Assembly (NCBI RefSeq): GCF_000378385.1
Contig: NZ_KB899665.1
Location: forward strand, 354,752 to 418,751
Source: Paenibacillus daejeonensis DSM 15491
Lineage (GTDB): Bacteria > Bacillota > Bacilli > Paenibacillales > Paenibacillaceae
Direction: 5' to 3'
Length of the DNA: 64,000 bases
Every line of letters begins with the position of its first letter. Position 1 is the stretch's first letter. This document shows positions 24,893 to 34,618 of this stretch, one piece after another. Under the pieces are notes generated by a model. It made no database searches. It saw only the letters and a list, made by a program, of their open reading frames with translations, and was not told where the DNA came from. The translations under genes were made by a program, and so were the position numbers.

Positions 24893-27800
24893 CTAGAAAC
24901 GAACTTCTGCTGAAGCCTCAGACAACGTGCCGGTCCCGCCGCCTTGTGGGACGGACAAGACGTACACACGGTATGCATTGCCTGCGGTCAGGGCAGTTCC
25001 GTTACTGTCCACGTCAGTGGCGAACAGTGTAGTCGAGGCTGCTCCACCTTTGGCTACCTGAATGTAGCGGTTGGCGTTGACCGCAGCATGTGCTGCTCCC
25101 AGATCGAAGTTGGTGCCAACCGGCACCACGATTACAGCATAGTAAGCGACGCTGTTCTCATTCAAGGCATTCGAGAATCTGACCTGAAGCTCCGTCTTGT
25201 CGACATTCTGAACAACAGTAGCACTAACCGCCGTGGCCGGCAGTACTGGTGAGCTGAGTGTTAAGTCTGCCGAAGCCGCAGACAGTGCGTTGGTCAGCGA
25301 GCCTGTGCCTACAGAGAGAACGAATACTTTGTAAGTTACACCGTTCTGAATTGGCGCACCGTCAGTGTCGCGTGTCCCAGCGGCGAGCGTCTGAGTTAGG
25401 TTATTGCCGGTCTTGGCGATCACTGTGTAATTGGATGAAGCCACATTGTTTGCCGCAGCTAGTGTAAAGGAAGAAGCGGCGGCGGATTTGACGACGAGCA
25501 CCCGATATTCTCTAACGCGCGATTCATCAGCGGCGCGGGCGAAGGAAACCTGCAGATCACGGCCGTCACCGAAGTCGCTCACATCGGCAGCACTCACGCC
25601 GGTGACCGGCTGGGCTGAGCTGTTGCTGAGCTGGATGACTGCCGAAGGCGTAGACAAGGTGTTGACGCCATTGCTTGAGCCACTGCCTACAGAGAGAACG
25701 AAGATGCGGTAATCCACACCGTTCTGGATCGGTGCGCCGTCTACATCCCGCGTTCCCGAGGCCAACGACTGACTAATATTGTTGCCTGTCTTGTTAATTA
25801 CCGTGTAATTGCTGCTTGCAACGTTGGTTGCTGATGCCAGGTTGAAGCTGGCAGCGTTGGCATTCTTCACAGCGAATACGCGGTACTGGCCGATCTGAGA
25901 CTCATTGGTTGCTCTGGTGAAGGATACGAGCAAATCGCGGCCATCGCCGAAGTCACTGATGTCAGTGGCTGCTACATTGGTTACAGCAGGCACGCTAAAG
26001 TTGTTGGCTAGCGTGATTTCATTACTGCCGGCTGACAAAGCGTTGCTGTTCCCGGACCCGCTCTGGCTGACCGACAAGATAAAGATACGGTAGCTAGTGC
26101 CATTGCGAATGGCCGAGCCGTTGACGTCCCGAGCACCGGAGGCTAGCGCTTGGCTGATATTGTTACCGGTCTTGTTGACAACCGTGTAATTGCTGCTGGA
26201 CACGTTGTTGGCTGCTGCGAGATTAAACGAATTGGCATTGGCGGTTCTAACGACCATGATGCGGTATTGCGAAATGGCGGATTCGTCCGCAGGACGGCTA
26301 AAGCTGACGAGCAGATCGCGTCCGTCATTGTTGTCACCGATATCCGAAGCGCCAACATTGAAGGCTGGCTGGGTGCCATAATTCAGCGTCAGGTTGATGA
26401 TACCCGAGCTTGCAGATAGCGTATTGCTGCCTGTGTAATTGTTATTGCCTACCGCCAATACGAAGACACGGTAGTTGATGCCGCCACGGATGGTATCCCC
26501 GTCGGTATCCCGCGCTCCGGAAGCCAGCGTTTGGATGATATTGTTGCCGGTTTTATTCACGACCGTATAGTTGCGATTGGAGACGTTGTTCGCGGCTGCC
26601 AGATTGAATGCGTCAGCCTTGTTGCTCTTCACAACCATGATCCGGTAGTGGGCAAGTGCGCTCTCGTCCGTGGCCCGATTGAAGACGACCCGTAGATCGC
26701 GCCCGTCACCGAAGTCACTGACGTCAAATGCGGTGACCGCAGTGGCACCCGCCAGTGACAGGTTTTGCGTGAGCGTGATGGCATCGGAGGCGGAGGACAG
26801 CGAATTGGCTGATTGTCCGATCGCAGCAACGAAGATGCGATAGCTGTTGCCATTGCGAATCAGCGCACCGTCTACATCACGAGCGGAGGCATCGAGTGTC
26901 TGACTCAGATTGTTGCCGGTACGGTAGACAACGGTATAATTGCCAGCTGATACTGCAAGCGCCCGATCCAGATTAAAGCTATTGGCGTTGCCAGATTTAA
27001 CGACGAAGACACGATAATGATTCAATTGCGATTCATCGGCCAGCTTATTGAAGGTTACTCGCAAATCTCGGCCATCGTTCAGATCTCCGACATCCGTTGC
27101 TCTTACATTGGATACTGCCGAAATGACAGGGATGGCAGTAAGCGAGAAGGCTGCCGAGCTGCTAGATAGCGCGAATTGGCCATTGCTGTTGCCCACTGTG
27201 AGCACGAACAGCACATAAGGCTGACCCCCACGCAGGAGCTCGCCGTCTGTATCGCGGCTTTGGGCTGTCAGGGAGACGTTCAGATCCCGACCAATCGGCA
27301 GGACAGTCGTATAGTTGCGCGAAGAGACGCTGAGTGCCGCGTTTTGGTTGAAGCTTCCGGCCTGGTTCGCTTTGACCGCGAAAATGCGGTAGTGGCTGAC
27401 GGGGACTTCGTTTGCCGCCATCCGGAACCCGGCTGTCACGTCGCGGCCGTCGCCGCGTGTGCCATTAATTGTGGCGTAGACGCCCGAAACTGCACTAACG
27501 GATTGTTGAGTTGTCGTAATAAATACTTGATTGGACTGCCAGTCGACTTGAGCACCCATCGCTTCACTGACGAAGCGGACCGGGACAAGTGTCCGGCCTC
27601 TGACGGCCTGCGCAGGCACATCCAGGGTCACGCTCTGTCCGTTGACGGAGGCCGTACGGGAGCCTAGACGCAGAATAACGGTCGTGCCGCTTTTAACGGC
27701 GGTAATTGTTTTGGTCGGGGCATCATAACCGACTTCGGCCTGCAAGGCTTCGAAGATGGCCCGCAGCGGCAGCAGAATGCGCCCGCCCGTTGTGACCGCA

Positions 27801-27925
27801 GGCTGGTCCGTGACGAGCCTGTCTCCGTTAATATAGATCGTTGTGTCGGATGCTGCCTGTACTGTTGTTTGCAGCACAGAGAAGAGTAGAATGATGGCCA
27901 AGCCTGCAGATGCCAGCTTTTTCAC
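24893..27925 (-). CDS. secreted repeat protein with copper amine oxidase N-terminal-like domain
   Basis: Exported protein of 1010 residues. A signal peptide (SAGLAIILLFSVLQTTVQAA) is followed by a copper amine oxidase N-terminal-like stalk domain (about 25-140), with ILLPLRAIFEAL and RTLVPVRFVSEAMGAQVDW. After it come seven repeats of about 110-120 residues with a fibronectin III-like strand pattern. Each repeat has a start resembling VTNVAATDISDFGDGRDL, a VSF strand, a YRIFVVK strand, a basic NYTVVNKTGNNI segment, a GARDTDGAPI turn and a YRIFVLSVG strand. Middle repeats are highly alike and the last is diverged. It has no SLH or other obvious anchor. The DGRDL and DTDG turns could bind calcium. 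The function is unknown; adhesion or a matrix role is inferred. Confidence 0.82.
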   Translation of the reverse strand: MKKLASAGLAIILLFSVLQTTVQAASDTTIYINGDRLVTDQPAVTTGGRILLPLRAIFEALQAEVGYDAPTKTITAVKSGTTVILRLGSRTASVNGQSVTLDVPAQAVRGRTLVPVRFVSEAMGAQVDWQSNQVFITTTQQSVSAVSGVYATINGTRGDGRDVTAGFRMAANEVPVSHYRIFAVKANQAGSFNQNAALSVSSRNYTTVLPIGRDLNVSLTAQSRDTDGELLRGGQPYVLFVLTVGNSNGQFALSSSSAAFSLTAIPVISAVSNVRATDVGDLNDGRDLRVTFNKLADESQLNHYRVFVVKSGNANSFNLDRALAVSAGNYTVVYRTGNNLSQTLDASARDVDGALIRNGNSYRIFVAAIGQSANSLSSASDAITLTQNLSLAGATAVTAFDVSDFGDGRDLRVVFNRATDESALAHYRIMVVKSNKADAFNLAAANNVSNRNYTVVNKTGNNIIQTLASGARDTDGDTIRGGINYRVFVLAVGNNNYTGSNTLSASSGIINLTLNYGTQPAFNVGASDIGDNNDGRDLLVSFSRPADESAISQYRIMVVRTANANSFNLAAANNVSSSNYTVVNKTGNNISQALASGARDVNGSAIRNGTSYRIFILSVSQSGSGNSNALSAGSNEITLANNFSVPAVTNVAATDISDFGDGRDLLVSFTRATNESQIGQYRVFAVKNANAASFNLASATNVASSNYTVINKTGNNISQSLASGTRDVDGAPIQNGVDYRIFVLSVGSGSSNGVNTLSTPSAVIQLSNSSAQPVTGVSAADVSDFGDGRDLQVSFARAADESRVREYRVLVVKSAAASSFTLAAANNVASSNYTVIAKTGNNLTQTLAAGTRDTDGAPIQNGVTYKVFVLSVGTGSLTNALSAASADLTLSSPVLPATAVSATVVQNVDKTELQVRFSNALNENSVAYYAVIVVPVGTNFDLGAAHAAVNANRYIQVAKGGAASTTLFATDVDSNGTALTAGNAYRVYVLSVPQGGGTGTLSEASAEVRF

Positions 27926-28127
27926 GCGTGTTGCCTCCCCAATATGAGATGATTTTCTTTGGAATACTACTTTGACGCGGGATCGATGCCAAAAGTTTCT
28001 AGATTTTGCGGCGTTCTAAAAATATTTATCGGTAGGACGGCCATTGACAATCAGCTACGGGGAGATTTAAGATAGCAAAAATTACGGTTTTGCTGTTCGG
28101 GAGCGCAAGCAAGGAGGAGAAACAGAC

Positions 28128-29414
28128 GTGAATACAAACAAAACGGCCCACCCACCCATCTACACGTACATGGGAGCCGAGGACAAGGAAATTGAACGTT
28201 ATGGCGAATACGCCCGCATTATTGACGGGATTCGGCAAGCGCTTCGAGAGCGCTATGGCGTCACTTATGAGCTGTATGCCAGCGATGATGCCCATAACCA
28301 GTACTGGAAGCTGCTCGAGGAGGATGTGAAGAACGAAAGTCCGGATGTCGAGCAAGTGGCCAAAATTTTCGACAGGCTGGAGGAGCGGACCTTCGCCTAC
28401 GATGACGAGAAGCCAGAGCCCGAGTACAAGGTGCATTTATCCATTCTGAACAATGTGTTTGCCTATCCCAAGATGGGCGTGGCACTGGCGCGCAGCCCGT
28501 GGTTCGGCCCGCATGGGATGGGTTATCAGGACTACGTGTTTGCCGTCGGAGACCAGGAGCTCCAGGCATTTCTCGGCAATGTGCGCCTGCGCGAGCGGCA
28601 GCAGAAGATGAACCGGGTCACCGTATTTACGGATACCCGGGAGGGGATTCGCCGGGAGGACGAGCCGATTGCACGTACGGCAGGCCGTGAAGATGTCGTG
28701 ATGGACGCCAGTATCAAAAAAGAGATCTTTCGATCATTGGATCAATTTTTTGACGCGGATCGCACCTTTTTCGAACGGTATCAGATCCCTTACAAACGGG
28801 GCATTCTGCTGTACGGTCATCCGGGCAACGGCAAAACGACGCTGGTCAAAGCCATTGCAGGGAGCGTGCCCGGACCAGTAGCCTACTGGCAAATTACGGA
28901 GTATACCAACAGCGAGTCGATCTCCGAAGTGTTTGATGCCGCAGCCCGGCTGACACCGATGGTGCTGGTCATTGAAGACATCGATTCGATGCCTCAGGAG
29001 GTGCGCTCGGTATTTCTAAACACGCTCGATGGAGCGACCTCCAAGGAAGGCATCTTCCTGATTGGGACAACCAATTATCCCGAGAAAATCGATCCGGGGC
29101 TGATGAACCGGGCGGGACGATTCGACCGCGCGTATGAGGTGAAAATGCCGGACGAGGCTTTGCGTTTGAACTATTTGCAGATCCGCAAGTTCGACATATT
29201 CGCTGGCGAAAGCGGAATGGTCACGGCTGCGGGCTTGACCGACGGTTTCTCTCTGACGCAGCTGGGCGAGCTGTATGTCACGGCCGCCTTGGAGTGGCAC
29301 GAGCGCGGAGAGATCGATGTCGAACTGCTGGTACGTGGCATGCGCGGGGAACTCGAGAAGGGCCGCCGGCACGAATGGATGAAGCGAGGCAACAGCCAGA
29401 TGGGCTTTCTGTAA
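28128..29414 (+). CDS. AAA+ ATPase (BCS1/FtsH-like module)
   Basis: A 428-residue protein. The N-terminal about 210 residues are family-specific and unknown. The C-terminal AAA+ module has Walker A GHPGNGKTT, Walker B VLVIEDID, sensor 1 IGTTNYPEKID, and arginine residues in NRAGRFDRAYEVKMP. There is no membrane helix. It starts with GTG at 28128 behind AAGGAGGAG. Such proteins remodel or unfold protein partners; the partner is not visible from context. The gene stands alone. Confidence 0.85.
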   Translation: MNTNKTAHPPIYTYMGAEDKEIERYGEYARIIDGIRQALRERYGVTYELYASDDAHNQYWKLLEEDVKNESPDVEQVAKIFDRLEERTFAYDDEKPEPEYKVHLSILNNVFAYPKMGVALARSPWFGPHGMGYQDYVFAVGDQELQAFLGNVRLRERQQKMNRVTVFTDTREGIRREDEPIARTAGREDVVMDASIKKEIFRSLDQFFDADRTFFERYQIPYKRGILLYGHPGNGKTTLVKAIAGSVPGPVAYWQITEYTNSESISEVFDAAARLTPMVLVIEDIDSMPQEVRSVFLNTLDGATSKEGIFLIGTTNYPEKIDPGLMNRAGRFDRAYEVKMPDEALRLNYLQIRKFDIFAGESGMVTAAGLTDGFSLTQLGELYVTAALEWHERGEIDVELLVRGMRGELEKGRRHEWMKRGNSQMGFL

Positions 29415-29498
29415 GGTTTTGCTTGGCATCTTCCGGGTGGGGTATACTGGGGACAAAGAGTTCATGCGAAACTGAATCGGAAGCGGGGAGTTGAAGCC

Positions 29499-30512
29499 AT
29501 GCTGTTCATCGATAATCAAGAGTGCCATGACCCGGCAGTCAACCTGGCATTGGAGGAATACGCGCTGCGCCATCTGCCGATGGAGGACGGCGGCTATCTG
29601 CTGTTCTATATTAACGAGCCATCCATCATTATCGGGAAAAATCAGAACACGATCGAAGAGATTCACGCCGAGCATGTCGAGGCCAAAGGGATTCACGTGG
29701 TGCGTCGTCTCTCCGGGGGCGGTGCGGTCTATCATGATCTGGGTAACCTGAATTACAGCATCCTGACGGCTGATGACGGCAAGTCGTTCCATAACTTCGC
29801 CAAGTTCGTTCAGCCGGTCATCGAGGCATTAGGCAAGCTTGGGGTAGAAGCAGCCATGACCGGGCGCAACGACATCCAGGTCGGCGAGCGTAAAATTTCC
29901 GGCAATGCCCAATACGTCTCCAAGGGTAGAATGTACACGCACGGTACGCTGCTTTTTGATTCGGACATGGAGCAGATTGTCTCCGCGCTCAAGGTCAAAC
30001 CGATGAAGATCGAGTCCAAGGGAACCAAGTCGATCCGCTCCAGAGTGGCCAATATTAGCGAGTTCCTGCAGGAGCCCATGACGATCGAAGCGTTCAAGCG
30101 GCGTTTGTTGTCGGAATTGTTCCAGTGTGCGCCAGAGGATGTGCCGGTCTATCCGCTCAGCGAGGCGCAGTGGGCAGAGGTTCACCAGTTGGCGGACGAG
30201 CGTTACCGGAGCTGGGACTGGAACTATGGGCGATCACCGAAGAGTAACATTGCCCATGCGGTCAAGTTTCCTTCCGGGATCATCGATGTCCGGCTGCAGG
30301 TGGAGGAAGGCCTGCTGACGGAGATCCGGCTGTTTGGCGATTACTTCGGCGCGCATGATGTGACGGAGCTAGAAACGCATCTCAAGGGCGTCCGCTATGA
30401 GGAGCAAGCGCTGCGAGAGTCATTGGCGGACATCGATCTGAGCCGCTACTTCGGGGCAATCACCCAGGATCAGTTCATCGGCTTGCTGATGCTTCGCGAT
30501 GGACAGGCCTAA
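29499..30512 (+). CDS. lplA: lipoate--protein ligase
   Basis: ATP-dependent ligase that attaches free lipoate to lipoyl domains of 2-oxoacid dehydrogenases and the glycine cleavage H protein (337 residues, normal length). Motifs: EPSIIIGKNQN, VVRRLSGGGAVYHDLGN for ligand binding, RNDIQVGERKISGNAQ with the catalytic Lys, and HGTLLFD. The C-terminal accessory domain is present (NYGRSPKSNI onward). A terminator follows, then a long repeat region. Confidence 0.95.
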   Translation: MLFIDNQECHDPAVNLALEEYALRHLPMEDGGYLLFYINEPSIIIGKNQNTIEEIHAEHVEAKGIHVVRRLSGGGAVYHDLGNLNYSILTADDGKSFHNFAKFVQPVIEALGKLGVEAAMTGRNDIQVGERKISGNAQYVSKGRMYTHGTLLFDSDMEQIVSALKVKPMKIESKGTKSIRSRVANISEFLQEPMTIEAFKRRLLSELFQCAPEDVPVYPLSEAQWAEVHQLADERYRSWDWNYGRSPKSNIAHAVKFPSGIIDVRLQVEEGLLTEIRLFGDYFGAHDVTELETHLKGVRYEEQALRESLADIDLSRYFGAITQDQFIGLLMLRDGQA

Positions 30513-30526
30513 CGAACACACACTTG

Positions 30527-30569
30527 AGCCTTTGGTTCGCTATTTAGCGAAACTGAAGGCTTTTGCTTT
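30527..30569 (+). terminator. terminator after lipoate ligase
   Basis: Outer stem AGCCTT / AAGGCT with an inner TTCGCTA / TAGCGAA stem, followed by TTTTGCTTT. Confidence 0.75.
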
Positions 30570-30650
30570 ATCTCAGCGCACTCACGGCGGCTAACCAAAC
30601 AGAGCTCGTAATGCTGGACCTCCACTACCTAGTGTAGTGGCTGCGCAACC

Positions 30651-30891
30651 GCGGAGGTGGCTGGGGCGGCATCGGCGATGGCTGTAAGTACAGAAAGTTT
30701 ACTTAGAGGAAGCTGAGACGGCATTGGCGATGGTTGTAAGTCTAGAAAGTTTACTTGGAGGTAGCTGCGGCGGCATCGGCGATGGTTGTAAGTCTAGAAA
30801 GTTTACTTGGAGGAAGCTGAGACGGCATCGGCGTTGGCTGTAAGTACAGAAAGTTTACTTGGAGGTAGCTGCCGCGCTACAGGCGTTGCTC
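30651..30891. repeat. intergenic tandem repeat array, 52-bp period (type A)
   Basis: Units begin with GTAAGTCTAGAAAGTTTACT at 30684, 30736, 30788 and 30840, exactly 52 bp apart, with a partial unit before them. Each carries a CATCGGCGATG-like palindrome. The last unit is a chimera: its first half is type A and its second half is the type B unit that follows. I see no gene here. Confidence 0.88.
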
Positions 30892-31438
30892 CAACGAAAG
30901 AAACTTGCCTTAGAGGCGATTGCGGTGCTACAGGCGTTGCTCCAACGAAAGAAACTTGCCTTAGAGGCGTTCGCGGTGCTACAGGCGTTGCTCCAACGAA
31001 AGAAACTTGCCTTAGAGGAGACTGCGGCGCTACAGGCAGCACTCCAACGAAAGAAACTTGCCTTAGAGGCGGCTGCGGCGCTACAGGCGTTGCTCCAACG
31101 AAAGAAACTTGCCTTAGAGGCGGCTGCGGCGCCACAGGCGTTGCTCCAACGAAAGAAACTTGCCTTAGAGGCGATTGCGGTGCTACAGGCGTTGCTCCAA
31201 CGAAAGAAACTTGCCTTAGAGGCGTTCGCGGTGCTACAGGCGTTGCTCCAACGAAAGAAACTTGCCTTAGAGGAGACTGCGGAGCTACAGGCGTTGCTCC
31301 AACGAAAGAAACTTGCCTTAGAGGCGATTGCGGTGCTACAGGCGGTGCTCCAGCGAAAGAAATGGCCTTAGAGGCGGCTGCGTCGCTACAGGCGTTGCTC
31401 CAACGAAAGAAACTTGCCTTAGAGATGGCTGAGGTGCG
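30892..31438. repeat. intergenic tandem repeat array, 51-bp period (type B)
   Basis: About 10.7 copies of a 51-bp unit starting CAACGAAAGAAACTTGCCTT, with starts at 30892, 30943, 30994 and so on; one copy at 31351 is 50 bp. Because 51 is a multiple of three, frames stay open across the array on both strands, giving 17-residue repeat peptides such as LQALLQRKKLALEA. These lack ribosome binding sites and I do not call them genes. CGTTGCTCCAACG at each junction and GCCTTAGAGGC within units are small palindromes. Confidence 0.9.
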
Positions 31439-32026
31439 GTGATTGGATACTGTAGCGCACCTTATTACCTTTGCAAGGGTGTGCATCCGCTGCTTGGCTA
31501 CTGTATCGGGCAAGGCTGCGTATCAACTAACTGGTGTGTAGCGCAGAATATGAACTGGTCGCGCTCCAGCCAACTCTGCCTACCCCAACTTCAGCCCGCG
31601 CTGGTTGCGATCTCGTCTCACACTGTATGCGCGCTGTTTGTGCTCCGCCCAACTCCGTCCCGCGCTGGTCACGCACTGATCCCGTCGTTGTAGCAATCCG
31701 ATCACCCACCGATCACACCTCTGCCTCACACTTATCGGACAATGATTACACCTCGTGTCCCACTCTTGTCGCAATCCGATCGCCCACCGATCACACCTCT
31801 GCCTCGCACTCATGGCACAATGAGTACACCTCGTGCCCTACTGTTGCCTCATTCCCATCACCCACCGATCACACCTCTAACCTCACTCTGGTCCCCCTCT
31901 AGCCCGCTTCGGGCATCTAATGGCAATCTTGACTTGGCGAAGCGGACGATTACATGTAGAATAACAATAAGATAAGATCGCTGACCGGTCAGGCTGGCGA
32001 TGACTATGGGTATGGAGTGAATAGGG
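31439..32026. repeat. repeat-rich intergenic region with 78-bp tandem repeat
   Basis: No gene is seen here. At 31452 there is a degenerate copy of the 16743-type unit (GTAGCGCACCTTATTACC). From about 31694 to 31885 there are about two and a half copies of a 78-bp unit containing CCACCGATCACACCTCT (equivalent positions 31695, 31773 and 31851). The last 130 bases before the thrC start are ordinary leader DNA. Confidence 0.75.
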
Positions 32027-33430
32027 ATGAAATACAGAAGTACAAGAGGCCAGGTATCCGGCAAGGGCTTCGTTGAAGCGCTGCTGATGGGATTGGCCGA
32101 TGACGGCGGACTGCTTATTCCGGAGGAGATTCCGGTGATTGACGCAGCCACGCTGCAGCAATGGAGCAAATTGAGCTACGAAGAGCTTTTCCTGGCGATC
32201 TTCGCCTACTATACGAATGATGAGATTCCGCTTGAGGATCTGCGGGAGATGGCTTCGCGCGCCTATGGACGGTTCCGTCATCCAGAGGTGGCGCCGCTTA
32301 AGCGTGTAGATGACAAGCTATATGTGCTGGAGCTGTTCCACGGGCCGACCTTCGCATTCAAGGACGTGGCGCTGCAGTTCATGGGCGAGTTGTATTCGTA
32401 TGTCGCGCAGAAGCATGGGGAGACCATTCACATCCTGGGGGCCACCTCCGGCGATACCGGAGCAGCGGCGATTGAGGGCGTACGTGGCAAAGAAGGCATC
32501 CGGATCTGCATCCTGCATCCGCACCAGAAGGTCAGTATCGTTCAGGAGCGTCAGATGACGACTGTCGATGACCGCAATGTGCTCAATCTGTCGGTCAAAG
32601 GCAATTTCGACGACTGCCAGCGCGTCATCAAGGAATTGTTCGCAGATCTGCCTTTCAAGAGCAAATATCACCTCCGTGCGATTAACTCGATCAACTTTGT
32701 TCGGATTTTGTCGCAGGCGGTCTATTATTTCTATGCTTATCTGCGTTTGCAGGATCAACTGGACGGCGCGGAGGTTAACTTCAGCGTGCCATCCGGCAAC
32801 TTCGGCAACATCTTCTCCGGCTACCTTGCCAAGCGCATGGGTTTGCCGGTGGGCAAACTGATTATCGCCACCAACGAGAACAACATTCTGGAGACATTCG
32901 TACGGACAGGACTCTACCAGTCCGGGGAGTTCAAGAGCACGCACAGTCCATCGATGGATATTCAGGTAGCGAGCAACTTCGAACGGTACCTGTATTATCT
33001 GCTTGGCGAAGACACAGCAGCTGTCTCGGAGGCCATGAAGGGCTTCCAGGAGACGGGTTCCATCAAGCTGGACGGCGAGCTGCTAGAGCAGGTACAGCGT
33101 GACTTTGCAGCCTATGGTATCGATAATGCGAGCTGCTTGTCCACGATTGAAGGCTACAACCAGAACCATAACTATTTGCTCGATCCGCACACGGCTTGCG
33201 GGATTTCTGCAACCGAGCGTTTTGCATCGGATTCGGGAGATCACCGTGTGTCCATTTCGTTTGCAACGGCGCACCCGGCCAAGTTCGATGAAGCGATTCG
33301 TCTCGTCGATATTCAGCAAGAGCTGCCAGCCGAGATTCAAACGCTGTTCACCAAGGAGCAACATCAGACGGTCATTGAGCAGCAGAAGGAAGAGATCGTT
33401 CGCGAGCTGGAGCATTTCTTTAAGTTATAA
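32027..33430 (+). CDS. thrC: threonine synthase
   Basis: PLP enzyme that converts O-phosphohomoserine to threonine (467 residues). The long form with an N-terminal domain is seen (MKYRSTRG, FVEALLMGLADDGGLLIPEE). The PLP lysine is Lys112 in GPTFAFKDVALQFMG; the phosphate loop includes ATSGDTGAAA; NEVN-type binding is represented by PSGNFGNIFSGY. This is the class usual in Proteobacteria and many Bacillota with long ThrC. It is monocistronic and not next to hom or thrB, with a terminator following. Confidence 0.95.
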   Translation: MKYRSTRGQVSGKGFVEALLMGLADDGGLLIPEEIPVIDAATLQQWSKLSYEELFLAIFAYYTNDEIPLEDLREMASRAYGRFRHPEVAPLKRVDDKLYVLELFHGPTFAFKDVALQFMGELYSYVAQKHGETIHILGATSGDTGAAAIEGVRGKEGIRICILHPHQKVSIVQERQMTTVDDRNVLNLSVKGNFDDCQRVIKELFADLPFKSKYHLRAINSINFVRILSQAVYYFYAYLRLQDQLDGAEVNFSVPSGNFGNIFSGYLAKRMGLPVGKLIIATNENNILETFVRTGLYQSGEFKSTHSPSMDIQVASNFERYLYYLLGEDTAAVSEAMKGFQETGSIKLDGELLEQVQRDFAAYGIDNASCLSTIEGYNQNHNYLLDPHTACGISATERFASDSGDHRVSISFATAHPAKFDEAIRLVDIQQELPAEIQTLFTKEQHQTVIEQQKEEIVRELEHFFKL

Positions 33431-33451
33431 TTTAACTATCACAAAACAAAA

Positions 33452-33486
33452 CAACCGCCGTGGGAGATGCTCCTACGGCGGTTTTG
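33452..33486. terminator. bidirectional terminator
   Basis: Stem AACCGCCGT / ACGGCGGTT with an inner GGGA / TCCT pair, flanked by A-rich and TTTT sequence, between converging thrC and the cupin gene. Confidence 0.85.
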
Positions 33487-33531
33487 CGTATCTGCTTTGT
33501 CATGATTTCAATGCGAATGCTGGAATCCGCT

Positions 33532-34362
33532 CTAGAATTGGGGCCGTGGTCCGTACTGCTGACAGGACGGGTGATGCGGACTCATATGAGCATAGGGATG
33601 GGCATAGGACTGATAAGTAGGCTGTGCAGAAGGCGCAGGGTACTCGGGCTGCCTGGCACCAGAGTCTCGAATGCCGGCATAGCCGTAGGAGCCGACTGAT
33701 CCGTAGGTGCCCGGTGCCATGGAGCCAGGGCCGTAAGCTCCAGGAGCGGCTGCTCCTTGCCCGCCCTGAATTTGACCATACTTGATGGTTGGAGTCGCTG
33801 CCGTACTGGTGCCTTGAACCTTAGAGGTCTGGCAGTCCTTTGGCGGAGAGATCACGACCGTTTCTTTGAGCGGTGCCAGGGTCTCCTTGACCGCTTCCTG
33901 ATCCAGGCAGTACGAGTAAGCGAGCACCTCTGGCGGGGTCAGACGGAGAATGTCTGAACCATAGATGACATCTGGAATCGGCGCATCGAAGATAGCTAGC
34001 AGATGCGTGTTATCTTCTGTCGCAGCGTCATAATGCCACCAGCCCTGAGGAACGTTGGCGACCTGACCTGGCTTGATTGGGAAATGTAACAGCTTGTTGG
34101 TGAACGGGTTGATAATGGAAATGACGGCCGCGCCTGCGACGCAATAGACGAGCTCCGACGCATTCTGATGGTAATGGGGCTCGACCAGGTTGTCTTTACT
34201 AAGGTAGATATCCAGTAGTGACACATTCCCCAGCGTATTGAGCTGATTGATGGTCAGCGCAGTAATATAATTGCGGGGATCCTTTTTAAAGATGACATTC
34301 TGATTCAAATCATAAGCGAATTGCACCGTCGGTGCCGTGAAGTCCATATAGGAGACTGCCAT
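33532..34362 (-). CDS. cupin domain protein with coat-like G/Y/P/Q tail
   Basis: A 276-residue protein. The cupin barrel (about 40-150) has EPHYHQNASELVYCV with metal-ligand histidines, GQVANVPQGWWHYD, and TNKLLHFPIKPG. From about residue 195 the tail is low in complexity, rich in G, Y, P, A and Q (PGAYGPGSMAPGTYGS, AHPYAHMSPHHPSC). Such tails resemble spore coat or exosporium proteins, so a spore surface location is possible; this is inference. There is no signal peptide. Confidence 0.82.
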   Translation of the reverse strand: MAVSYMDFTAPTVQFAYDLNQNVIFKKDPRNYITALTINQLNTLGNVSLLDIYLSKDNLVEPHYHQNASELVYCVAGAAVISIINPFTNKLLHFPIKPGQVANVPQGWWHYDAATEDNTHLLAIFDAPIPDVIYGSDILRLTPPEVLAYSYCLDQEAVKETLAPLKETVVISPPKDCQTSKVQGTSTAATPTIKYGQIQGGQGAAAPGAYGPGSMAPGTYGSVGSYGYAGIRDSGARQPEYPAPSAQPTYQSYAHPYAHMSPHHPSCQQYGPRPQF

Positions 34363-34618
34363 GCGAGAATCCGTCCCTTCATTTAGGCTTAATGGGGCTA
34401 GCCGATATGCTTTAAGCTATGCCAATGCCTATGGGTTGGTGCCTGCACGATTTTCTTTTGTATGAAGGCATACCTGATCGTGAGTAGCCATAAAAAGTTT
34501 ACTTTTTACAAATAATCTTGTCTTTCTCTCTGGAGCGCAGACGAGGAGTCGGGATATAATGTGGGCGTGGTAAACGGCGGAGGGATAGGAACAAAAAATA
34601 GCGCTGAGGAGGCGGACT

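Noticed and set aside
30803-31513. Long open frames on both strands across the 51-bp array
   Set aside because: They arise from the three-divisible period; there is no ribosome binding site and translations are simple 17-residue repeats.
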